Assembly (NCBI GenBank): GCA_009785015.1
Contig: WQXD01000233.1
Span: forward strand, 1 to 6,032
DNA from: Oscillospiraceae bacterium
GTDB taxonomy: Bacteria; Bacillota_A; Clostridia; Oscillospirales; WRJC01
Length of the DNA stretch: 6,032 nucleotides
Direction of reading: 5' to 3'
Each line of letters opens with the position of its first letter. Position 1 is the first letter of the stretch. The notes under the pieces were generated by a model. The model saw only the letters and a program-made list of their open reading frames with translations, was not told the DNA's origin and made no database searches. Below are positions 1 to 5,595 of the stretch, piece after piece. The translations under genes and the position numbers were made by a program.

Positions 1-1
1 C

Positions 2-127
2 GAATTCTGTAAATTCCTAGACAAACTCAAAGAACGGCAGAGGAAAGCCAAATCCTTTTTGGTGCTGTTTTTCCCGTTTTTGGTGATCATGCTTGTGCGC
101 TGGCATGTACACCTGCGCAGATTATAA
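2..127 (+). CDS. C-terminal fragment of an unidentified membrane-associated protein (5' end outside window)
   Basis: This frame is open from the left edge to a TAA stop at 125-127 and gives 41 residues. The visible part begins with a basic, probably helical stretch (FLDKLKERQRKAKS), followed by a strongly hydrophobic segment (FLVLFFPFLVIMLV) and a short basic end (RWHVHLRRL). That pattern fits a last transmembrane helix with a short basic, probably cytoplasmic, tail. I do not recognise the family and assign no function. The frame used by the next gene is also open across this stretch, but it reads without a membrane-like or otherwise coherent pattern. The stop lies 47 bp before the next start, so this gene may belong to the same operon as the two genes that follow. 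Because only 41 residues are visible, coding status is probable rather than certain. Confidence 0.5.
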   Translation, partial: EFCKFLDKLKERQRKAKSFLVLFFPFLVIMLVRWHVHLRRL

Positions 128-174
128 CCCGGTATATTAAAATTATTTCAAACATAAGGGAGGAAAAATTTCAC

Positions 175-579
175 ATGAACGAAAACAACAAATCCGATCT
201 GGCAAATTCAAGGGCGCTGTTTGTGCTCAGAATAGTTACGATGAGCTTTGCCATACTCGCCTGCGTGGTCGTCGCCACCGCCATGCTCACGAGGTGGATA
301 TTGGATCTGAACATGAAAGTAAAGGAATCCAACACCAAAATGGCCAAAGCAGCCGCGAGAATCGACAAATTCAGAAAAAGCAGGATAAAACATATCCTCA
401 GCCAGAGAAAACAACAGCTCAAGGAAGAAAAAGCGGATAAGAAAAAACAGCTTTACGAGAGAAGCAAAAAGCTCGCCGGCATTGAGAACGACGGGGAAAC
501 GGCGGAAGATTTGGACGAATTGGAAGAATTGGACGCTCTCGGCAATTTGTCCGACGAAGACTTCGAAAATCAAGTGTAA
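175..579 (+). CDS. Small single-span membrane protein with basic coil and acidic tail, upstream of rqcH
   Basis: I do not recognise this 134-residue protein. Residues 1-13 are polar; about 15-44 form one hydrophobic span (core FAILACVVVATAML). Residues 48-100 are a likely helix or coiled coil with about 20 Lys/Arg against 6 Asp/Glu. Residues 104-134 hold 14 Asp/Glu and no Lys/Arg. The positive-inside rule puts the basic coil and acidic tail in the cytoplasm (inference). There is no cleavable signal peptide and no known motif. The start is ATG 175, preceded by a strong Shine-Dalgarno AGGGAGG at 157-163. The stop is 20 bp before rqcH, so the two are very likely co-transcribed. No convincing -35 box is visible upstream; TATATT at 133-138 is the only -10-like word. 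The single span followed by a helix recalls FtsL/DivIC-like division proteins, but the basic coil and its predicted cytoplasmic side argue against that. Confidence 0.85.
   Translation: MNENNKSDLANSRALFVLRIVTMSFAILACVVVATAMLTRWILDLNMKVKESNTKMAKAAARIDKFRKSRIKHILSQRKQQLKEEKADKKKQLYERSKKLAGIENDGETAEDLDELEELDALGNLSDEDFENQV
511..537 (+). repeat. Imperfect triple 9-bp tandem repeat inside the small membrane protein gene
   Basis: Three adjacent copies of a TTGGANGAA-like unit (TTGGACGAA, TTGGAAGAA, TTGGACGCT) encode LDE, LEE and LDA in the acidic tail. The unit length is a multiple of three, so copy-number change would lengthen or shorten the tail without shifting the frame. The array is short and may simply reflect the amino-acid pattern. 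Confidence 0.5.
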
Positions 580-599
580 GTAAAAAAAGGGAGCCACAG

Positions 600-2378
600 A
601 TGCCTTACGACGCGGGAGTAGCCGCCGCGGTGTGTTTTGAATTAAACGGAACCGTCGCGGGCGGCAGGATAGAGAAGATAATTCAGCCTTCAAAAGAACA
701 GATAATATTGCAGATATATTCAAAAAGCGAAAAATATAACCTGTGCCTCGACGCGGATGCGAGCAGCCCGAAAGTGTATATGACAAACCAGACGGCGGAA
801 AATCCGCCGTCTGCTTCCGCGTTTTTTAATATCCTGAGAAAGTATCTGATAAATGGAAAAATCAATTCGGTTTCGCTTGCCGGTTTCGACCGGATTTTCG
901 AATTTAAAATAGACGCATCCGATGAAATGGGCTTTTCGAGGCCGCTTTATCTCTATGTGGAATGTATAAGAAAACAGGGGAATATAATACTCTGCACTCA
1001 GGATAAAAAGATCATCGGCGCGATAAAACCGGTGGATTTTTCGATGTCGGAAATCAGGCAGATATTGACCGGCTTGATTTATGAAACCCCGTCGCCGGGC
1101 GGCAAGCTGAATCCGCTGGAGATCACTCCGGATAATTTTTCAAAAATATTAAAAGAAGCGGAGCGCGAATCTTTTGATTTGCCGGTCTGCGATTTGCTGA
1201 CGGCTAAATTTCAGGGGTTTTCGCCGCTTGTGGCCCGTGAACTCGCTTTCGCCGCTTCAAAAAACGCTTTGATTTCCGTTGGGGAAACCGACACGGGCGC
1301 CCTGCGTTTTTATTTCGGCGAACTGATGGAAAAAATAAAAAACGGGGATTTTACCCCTTGCATGCTCTCCGACGAAAAAGGCGCCCTTATCGATTTTTCA
1401 TATACGGGTATAAGGCAGTACGGCAGCCGGGCGGTTCTCAAAACATTTGACTCGATGTCGGCGCTTGTGGATTTCTATTTCTATAAAAAAGATTACGACA
1501 ACCGCATACGCCAAAAATCGCAGGATATTTTAAAGGTTCTTTCAAACGCTTCCTCGAGATTGAACAAAAAGGTAAAACTTTTGGAAAAAGAGCTGCAGGA
1601 ATGCCAAAACAAAGAACAATTCAGGATATACGGGGATTTGATAACGGCGAATATCTACCGGCTCCAAAAGAGCTCCCAATATGCCGTTGAGGATTTCTAC
1701 GACGGAAACGCGCCTGTCGAAATCCCGGCCGACAAAAACCTGACCCCCGCGCAAAACGCGCAAAAATTTTACAAAAAATACAACAAGCTGAAAACGGCCG
1801 AATACCATTTGGCAAGCCAGCTGGAAATAGCGAAAAACGACATAATCTATATCGATTCCGTTTTCGAGTCTTTGACCCGCGCCTTATCCGAAAGGGAACT
1901 CGCGGAGATACGCGGAGAGCTCACTGAGAGCGGTTTTATGAAAACCGCGAAAGCGGGCAAAACGGAAAAAAGCGCCCAAAAACCGAAAAAGCCGCAAAAA
2001 ACGCTGCCCGTATCCAAGCCTGCCGAATACAAATCGAAAAACGGGTTTAAAATTCTGTGCGGCAGAAACAACAGGCAAAACGACGAGCTCACTTTTAAGC
2101 TCGCCGGCAAGAACGATCTGTGGTTCCACGCGCAAAAAATCCCCGGTTCGCACGTGATACTGATGTGTGAAAATTCGGAAAAAGACCCTCCGAAAGCCGA
2201 TATCGAGTATGCAGCCGGCCTGGCGGCGGCTTATTCAAAGGCCAAAAATATGCCGCTTGTGCCGGTGGATTACACGCGCGCCAGATACGTCAAAAAACCA
2301 AACGGGGCAAAACCGGGATTTGTGACATATGCGAACTTCAAAACAGCCGCCGTCAAACCGGAACCGCCGATCAGTTGA
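600..2378 (+). CDS. rqcH: RqcH, NFACT-family ribosome-associated quality-control factor (FbpA/YloA type)
   Basis: RqcH binds 50S subunits carrying peptidyl-tRNA after ribosome splitting and drives non-templated C-terminal alanine tailing, marking the stalled chain for proteolysis (established for B. subtilis RqcH). The protein has 592 residues, near the 570 usual for the family. Visible parts are: NFACT-N about 1-180, with the GGRIEKIIQP motif at 21-30 and Asp97-Arg98 in GFDRI, matching the DR pair at the same numbers in the B. subtilis protein; a helix-hairpin-helix-like segment around 195-220; a coiled-coil middle about 300-440; a Lys/Pro-rich linker about 448-475; and NFACT-R about 478-580, with DLWFHAQKIPGSHVIL at 506-521 and VKKPNGAKPGFVTY at 564-577. 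The ATG has Shine-Dalgarno AAGGGAG at 587-593. Older databases call this family fibronectin-binding protein A. Its 3' end overlaps the convergent lipoprotein gene by 8 bp. No rqcP partner gene is visible here. Confidence 0.95.
   Translation: MPYDAGVAAAVCFELNGTVAGGRIEKIIQPSKEQIILQIYSKSEKYNLCLDADASSPKVYMTNQTAENPPSASAFFNILRKYLINGKINSVSLAGFDRIFEFKIDASDEMGFSRPLYLYVECIRKQGNIILCTQDKKIIGAIKPVDFSMSEIRQILTGLIYETPSPGGKLNPLEITPDNFSKILKEAERESFDLPVCDLLTAKFQGFSPLVARELAFAASKNALISVGETDTGALRFYFGELMEKIKNGDFTPCMLSDEKGALIDFSYTGIRQYGSRAVLKTFDSMSALVDFYFYKKDYDNRIRQKSQDILKVLSNASSRLNKKVKLLEKELQECQNKEQFRIYGDLITANIYRLQKSSQYAVEDFYDGNAPVEIPADKNLTPAQNAQKFYKKYNKLKTAEYHLASQLEIAKNDIIYIDSVFESLTRALSERELAEIRGELTESGFMKTAKAGKTEKSAQKPKKPQKTLPVSKPAEYKSKNGFKILCGRNNRQNDELTFKLAGKNDLWFHAQKIPGSHVILMCENSEKDPPKADIEYAAGLAAAYSKAKNMPLVPVDYTRARYVKKPNGAKPGFVTYANFKTAAVKPEPPIS
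789..813 (+). other. Perfect 11-bp inverted repeat (hairpin) followed by a T run, early in rqcH
   Basis: CAGACGGCGGA (789-799) and TCCGCCGTCTG (803-813) are exact reverse complements around an AAA loop. Six T residues follow at 822-827 after an 8-base spacer. In RNA this would be a very stable GC-rich stem about 190 nt into the rqcH message. The U run is farther from the stem than in a typical intrinsic terminator, so a terminator call is weak. It encodes an ordinary NFACT-N segment (QTAENPPSA), so the pairing may be a coincidence of codon choice. Confidence 0.5.
1930..1948 (+). other. Perfect 8-bp inverted repeat in the 3' half of rqcH
   Basis: GCGGTTTT (1930-1937) and AAAACCGC (1941-1948) pair exactly around the loop ATG. 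On the plus strand no T run follows. It falls at residues 444-450 of RqcH, at the junction of the coiled coil and the Lys/Pro linker, a poorly constrained protein region. Any function is unknown. Confidence 0.35.
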
Positions 2379-3495
2379 GAACGGCGTTTTCCACGATGAA
2401 ATCGAGTATTTTCTGATAGAGGGCAAATTGTTTCAAATAGGGCAGGCCGTATTCGGTTTCATACTGCGAATAATCATCCGTTCCCATATATGCGAGAAAA
2501 TAATCTTTAAGATCCTCGTCGCTGACCCCAAACCCGTAATCTTCCGCTATAGCCTGGAGTACAAGGCCGTATTTCGCCTCGGCAAGATTGCTCTCGTAAT
2601 TGATGTAGGTGAGTTCCTCAACGCCTGAAATCCCCATAACCGAATTGACGAATTCTTCGAATTCCATCCCGTAATATTCGGCGTACCCCCGGTAATAGTC
2701 TATCATGGCTTCGTTTTGGTATTCCACCAATTCGGGGGGCACGGATTTGACTTCCGCTTTGCTGCTGATATAGTTTTTGACGTACTGCGACACGGCGTTT
2801 TTTTGAAGTTTCGAGCGCACTTGTTCGGTGAGCTCGCCTACGGTTTTCCAGCCGTGCTCCGCAGACAGTTTTTCATTGACAAAATCATCGGTCAATTCGG
2901 GATACTCATATTCGGCGATATAATTTATGGTCGTGACAAAAACCGCGTCTTTGCCGTTCAACTCTTCTTTTCCGTAATTTTCGGGGAAGGTGACTTCGAC
3001 GTTTATCGTTTCGCCCGGCATATGCCCGATGATCTGAAACAGGAAATCGTCGATATAATCCGTGCTTCCGGCGGTGACGTCCGTTCCCGCGCCGCCGGTT
3101 GACCCTCCGGCAAATTCGACTCCGTCCACGCTGCCCACATAATCTATATTGACCTTGTCGCCGGCTTCGACTGCGCGGTCCGTGACATGGGCGGAGACCG
3201 AATAATCGGAGAGCAAAGCGTCGATTTCGCTTTGGAGCGCGGCGTCTGAGATCTGATGCGTGTCATTTGGGATCGAAATCGCCTTGTAGTCGAACAGCTC
3301 GACGTAATCAAGCGCCGTCACCCCTTCCCAAAAGCCGTTTTCGTCGATCACCGCCGCGGATAAAACTTCCGCGCCGCCGGCCGTTCCCCCGCCCTCGCCC
3401 GCTTTTTCTTCGGGTTTTGCGCCGCAGCTGCAGAAAACGGCGACAACCGTCGCGAATATGGCGAACATATATAAAAATTTTCCGCTTTTTTTCAT
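2371..3495 (-). CDS. Secreted trigger-factor-like lipoprotein (FKBP-type PPIase plus trigger factor C-terminal domain)
   Basis: This is a 374-residue predicted extracytoplasmic foldase. It starts with a signal peptide (MKKSGKFLYM then hydrophobic 10-20) ending at FCSCG, with Cys34 of the longer frame (Cys24 here) as probable lipidated residue, then a Gly/Ala/Glu linker at about 26-43. An FKBP-like domain spans about 111-193 (GDKVNIDYVGSVDGVEFAGG at 112-131, IIGHMPGE at 155-162, VTFPENYG at 168-175). A trigger factor C-terminal chaperone region follows (about 197-372; YPELTDDFV at 198-206). Trigger factor's N-terminal ribosome-binding domain is absent, replaced by the signal peptide, so it should act outside the membrane, in the manner of PrsA (inference). 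The FKBP loop usually reading PGFE is DDFL (149-152), so isomerase activity may be weak. ATG 3495 is preferred over in-frame TTG 3525, because AGAGAGG lies upstream of the ATG and nothing similar precedes the TTG. It is monocistronic as far as seen. Confidence 0.88.
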   Translation of the reverse strand: MKKSGKFLYMFAIFATVVAVFCSCGAKPEEKAGEGGGTAGGAEVLSAAVIDENGFWEGVTALDYVELFDYKAISIPNDTHQISDAALQSEIDALLSDYSVSAHVTDRAVEAGDKVNIDYVGSVDGVEFAGGSTGGAGTDVTAGSTDYIDDFLFQIIGHMPGETINVEVTFPENYGKEELNGKDAVFVTTINYIAEYEYPELTDDFVNEKLSAEHGWKTVGELTEQVRSKLQKNAVSQYVKNYISSKAEVKSVPPELVEYQNEAMIDYYRGYAEYYGMEFEEFVNSVMGISGVEELTYINYESNLAEAKYGLVLQAIAEDYGFGVSDEDLKDYFLAYMGTDDYSQYETEYGLPYLKQFALYQKILDFIVENAVLN

Positions 3496-3507
3496 GAAAT
3501 CAAAAAA

Positions 3508-3514
3508 CCTCTCT
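3508..3514 (-). promoter_or_regulatory. Ribosome binding site that sets the lipoprotein start at 3495
   Basis: On the minus strand AGAGAGG ends 12 bases before ATG 3493-3495. The spacing is slightly long but usable. It lies inside the 10-codon extension that TTG 3525 would give, which favours the ATG. Confidence 0.6.
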
Positions 3515-3540
3515 ATAAATTTCAAAGCCCGCTACGCTGT

Positions 3541-3569
3541 ATTATACCACCGTCCGCGAAAAAAATCAA
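3541..3569 (-). promoter_or_regulatory. Sigma-A-type promoter with extended -10, for the trigger-factor-like lipoprotein
   Basis: Read on the minus strand, TTGATT (3564-3569) and a perfect TATAAT (3541-3546) are separated by exactly 17 bases, and TGG directly before the -10 box makes it an extended -10 (TGNTATAAT). Transcription should begin near 3533-3535, leaving a 5' leader of about 40 nt before ATG 3495. The site lies in the 128-bp region shared with the divergent zinc-ribbon gene. Confidence 0.8.
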
Positions 3570-3623
3570 GCAAAAATTTTGTGAATTATATTAAACAATT
3601 AAACAAAAAGGAGTTGATCTTTA

Positions 3624-4715
3624 ATGGCTGCACAGGAATTTAAATGTCTGCACTGCGGGGCGGGGATCACTTTCGATTCGGCTCTCCAAAAAATGAAATG
3701 TCCTTACTGCGATTCGGAGTTTGACCTGGAGGCCATGAAGGGCTTCGACGACGATTTGAAAAACGAGCAGCCGGACAGCATAAAATGGGAGATGAGCCCC
3801 AAAAATCAGTGGCGCGACGGAGAAGAAGATTCCCTGCGTTTTTACGATTGCAACCACTGCGGCGGCGAAATTGTGGGCGAAGCCACACTGGCGTCGGCGA
3901 GCTGCCCGTACTGCGGATATCCCGTGGTTATGAAAGGGCAGTTTGCCGGGGAGCTGCGCCCGGACTATGTGATCCCGTTCAAATTGGACAAAGAAGCGGC
4001 AAAAGAAGGGCTTTGCAAACACCTCAAACGGAAGCCTTTTCTTCCGAAAATTTTCAAGGACCAGAACCATATCGATGAAATAAAAAGCGTATATGTCCCA
4101 TTTTGGCTCTTTGACGCCGACGCGGCGGGGAACGCCCGCTACAAGGCCACGAAAATACGCTCATGGAGTACAAGCAAATACAATTATACCGAAACGAGCC
4201 ATTACTCGATTTTCCGCGCCGGCAAGGCCGGATTTGACAACATTCCCGTCGACGGTTCGTCCAAAATGGCGGACGATCTGATGGAATCCATCGAGCCGTA
4301 TAATTTTTCCGAAGCGGTGGATTTCCAAACCGCTTATCTCTCCGGGTTTTTCGCCGACAGGTACGACGTGAGCGCGGCGCAGAGCGTGACCCGGGCGAAT
4401 GAACGCATAAAACGAAGCGTGGAAGAAGTGCTGGCTTCTTCGATAAAAGGTTATACGAGCGTGAAAACGGAACAAAGCAGCGTAAACGTCGAAAACGGAA
4501 AAGAAAAATACGCGCTCTACCCGGTATGGCTTTTGAACACCACGTGGCGAAACAAACAATATACATTCGCCATGAACGGCCAGACGGGGAAATTTGTCGG
4601 GGATCTGCCGGTGGATAAAGCCGCCCTTTGGAAATGGCGCGGGATACTTTGGCTTGTCTGCGCGCTTTTCGCCTATGCGGCGCTGGAAATCCTCGCATGG
4701 TTGAATCGGATTTGA
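3624..4715 (+). CDS. Double zinc-ribbon (TFIIB-type) protein with C-terminal membrane span
   Basis: This 363-residue protein begins with two zinc ribbons of equal spacing: Cys8/Cys11 with Cys26/Cys29, and Cys76/Cys79 with Cys94/Cys97, each CxxC-14-CxxC. An acidic linker lies between them. Residues from about 100 to 330 form an unassigned globular region (VYVPFWLFDA and later LYPVWLLNT, alternating aromatic and hydrophobic residues). One hydrophobic span (about 341-360) ends the chain, so the ribbons should face the cytoplasm on a tail-anchored protein. Similar proteins in Bacillota are labelled TFIIB-type zinc ribbon-containing protein, sometimes wrongly PriA helicase; no helicase motif is present. 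Their biochemical role is not known to me. ATG 3624 has AAGGAG at 3608-3613. The TPM gene follows by 20 bp, so the two form an operon. A promoter must lie in 3496-3623, but only a TATATT (3587-3592) without a good -35 is seen. Confidence 0.85.
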   Translation: MAAQEFKCLHCGAGITFDSALQKMKCPYCDSEFDLEAMKGFDDDLKNEQPDSIKWEMSPKNQWRDGEEDSLRFYDCNHCGGEIVGEATLASASCPYCGYPVVMKGQFAGELRPDYVIPFKLDKEAAKEGLCKHLKRKPFLPKIFKDQNHIDEIKSVYVPFWLFDADAAGNARYKATKIRSWSTSKYNYTETSHYSIFRAGKAGFDNIPVDGSSKMADDLMESIEPYNFSEAVDFQTAYLSGFFADRYDVSAAQSVTRANERIKRSVEEVLASSIKGYTSVKTEQSSVNVENGKEKYALYPVWLLNTTWRNKQYTFAMNGQTGKFVGDLPVDKAALWKWRGILWLVCALFAYAALEILAWLNRI

Positions 4716-4718
4716 AAA

Positions 4719-4726
4719 AGAGGGGG
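4719..4726 (+). promoter_or_regulatory. Ribosome binding site that sets the TPM gene start at GTG 4736
   Basis: AGAGGGGG sits 9 bases before GTG 4736. It begins just after the zinc-ribbon stop (4713-4715). This supports GTG 4736, which yields a clean signal peptide, over in-frame ATGs at 4628 and 4697 that lie within the upstream gene. Confidence 0.7.
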
Positions 4727-4735
4727 ATAAAAAAA

Positions 4736-5557
4736 GTGAAAAAACAAATTTACGCGGTGATCGCGCTTATCTGTTTTGTGTTATTGACAAATGCCGCCGC
4801 AGCCCAAAGCATTCCGGACGAACGCCAAAAACCCCGCTTGGTCGACGAAGCCGGAGTGCTCGAAAACTTTCAGGCGGATGTCCTGCTCGAAAAATTGGAT
4901 GAAATCAGCAAGCGGCAGAGATGCGACGTGGCCGTGGTTGCGGTAAATTCGCTGGAAGGAAAAAGCAGCGAGGCGTACGCGGACGACTTTTACGATTACA
5001 ACGGTTACGGAATGGGGCCCGGTTATGACGGTATTTTGTTTCTCGTCTGCACAAAAGACCGCGACTGGGCGATTACTACTTACGGTTTTGCCATACCCGC
5101 TTTTACCGACGCCGGGCAGGCGTATATGGCAAAACAATTCAGGCCCGATTTGAGCGGCGGGAATTATTTCGGGGCTTTTGAGCGCTTTGCGGAACTCTGC
5201 GATGAATTTTTGACACAGGCGAGAAACGGCGCTCCTTATGACATCGGCCATTTGCCGGACTCCGTTGCCCCTTTCAGCCTGCAGTCATTTTTAAACCTGT
5301 TGCCGCTCACTTTGATCATCGGTATCGCGGCCTCGTTTATAATCACTTCGGCGCTGAAGTCAAAGCTGAAATCCGTGCGTTCGCAAGCGGCGGCGCAAAA
5401 CTATCTGCGCGAAGGGAGTTTGAAAATAACGCAGAGCAAAGATGTGTTTTTATACAAAACGGTGAGCAAAAAAGCGAGGGCGTCGAGTTCGGGCGGCTCC
5501 AGCACCCACCGGTCGTCGTCGGGGCGGCGCCACGGCGGCTCCAGGGGAAAATTTTGA
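4736..5557 (+). CDS. TPM-domain membrane protein with signal peptide and Gly/Ser/Arg-rich tail
   Basis: From GTG 4736 the protein has 273 residues. Residues 1-23 are a signal peptide (MKKQ, hydrophobic core, then NAAAA with likely cleavage after Ala23). The TPM domain (PF04536 type, related to the TLP18.3/Psb32 family, some members with phosphatase activity) covers about 33-165: LVDEAGVL at 35-42, YDGILFLVCTKDRDWAITTYG at 97-117, FTDAGQAY at 123-130. A transmembrane segment lies at about 185-207. The final region of about 65 residues should be cytoplasmic; it has no acidic residue after Asp236 and ends in Ser/Gly/Arg repeats and GGSRGKF, a usual family ending. The domain is thus outside and the tail inside. 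The gene directly follows the zinc-ribbon gene; this pairing suggests a joint membrane function. Substrate and activity cannot be read from sequence. No intrinsic terminator is evident in the 38 bp to the convergent PH gene. Confidence 0.87.
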   Translation: MKKQIYAVIALICFVLLTNAAAAQSIPDERQKPRLVDEAGVLENFQADVLLEKLDEISKRQRCDVAVVAVNSLEGKSSEAYADDFYDYNGYGMGPGYDGILFLVCTKDRDWAITTYGFAIPAFTDAGQAYMAKQFRPDLSGGNYFGAFERFAELCDEFLTQARNGAPYDIGHLPDSVAPFSLQSFLNLLPLTLIIGIAASFIITSALKSKLKSVRSQAAAQNYLREGSLKITQSKDVFLYKTVSKKARASSSGGSSTHRSSSGRRHGGSRGKF

Positions 5558-5595
5558 GATTTATTTATCACAGTCTACTCAGCTGTGGCGGGCGT

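Noticed and set aside
133..138. TATATT as -10 box of a promoter before the small membrane protein gene
   Set aside because: The matching -35 region (about 110-115, CACCTG) does not resemble TTGACA; read-through from the upstream gene is as likely.
208..786. Long minus-strand open frame across the small membrane protein gene and the start of rqcH
   Set aside because: It is antisense to two well-supported genes, has no ribosome binding site or recognisable domain, and reflects codon bias on the plus strand.
3355..3373. 6-bp inverted repeat CGCGGA...TCCGCG in the lipoprotein linker region
   Set aside because: Short, with a 7-base loop, in GC-rich Ala/Gly codons; expected by chance.
3267..3497. 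Plus-strand frame rich in Arg/Pro opposite the lipoprotein signal and linker
   Set aside because: Low-complexity shadow of the GC-rich linker codons; no Shine-Dalgarno site and no known family.
3587..3592. TATATT as -10 box for the zinc-ribbon operon
   Set aside because: No acceptable -35 box occurs 16-18 bases upstream; kept only as a weak candidate.
4245..4254. 10-bp palindrome CCGTCGACGG within the zinc-ribbon gene
   Set aside because: Single occurrence inside coding sequence with no partner site; likely chance.
4054..4698. 214-codon minus-strand open frame opposite the zinc-ribbon gene
   Set aside because: Its translation is Arg/Pro/Ser-rich without hydrophobic core or known motif, and it is a shadow of the zinc-ribbon CDS.
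4628..4735. N-terminal extension of the TPM protein from in-frame ATG 4628 or 4697
   Set aside because: It would lie inside the zinc-ribbon gene, lacks a good ribosome binding site and would bury the signal peptide; GTG 4736 has AGAGGGGG upstream.
5569..5587. Possible terminator hairpin CACAG...CTGTG between the TPM and PH genes
   Set aside because: The stem is only 5 bp with a 9-base loop and no adjacent T run on either strand.
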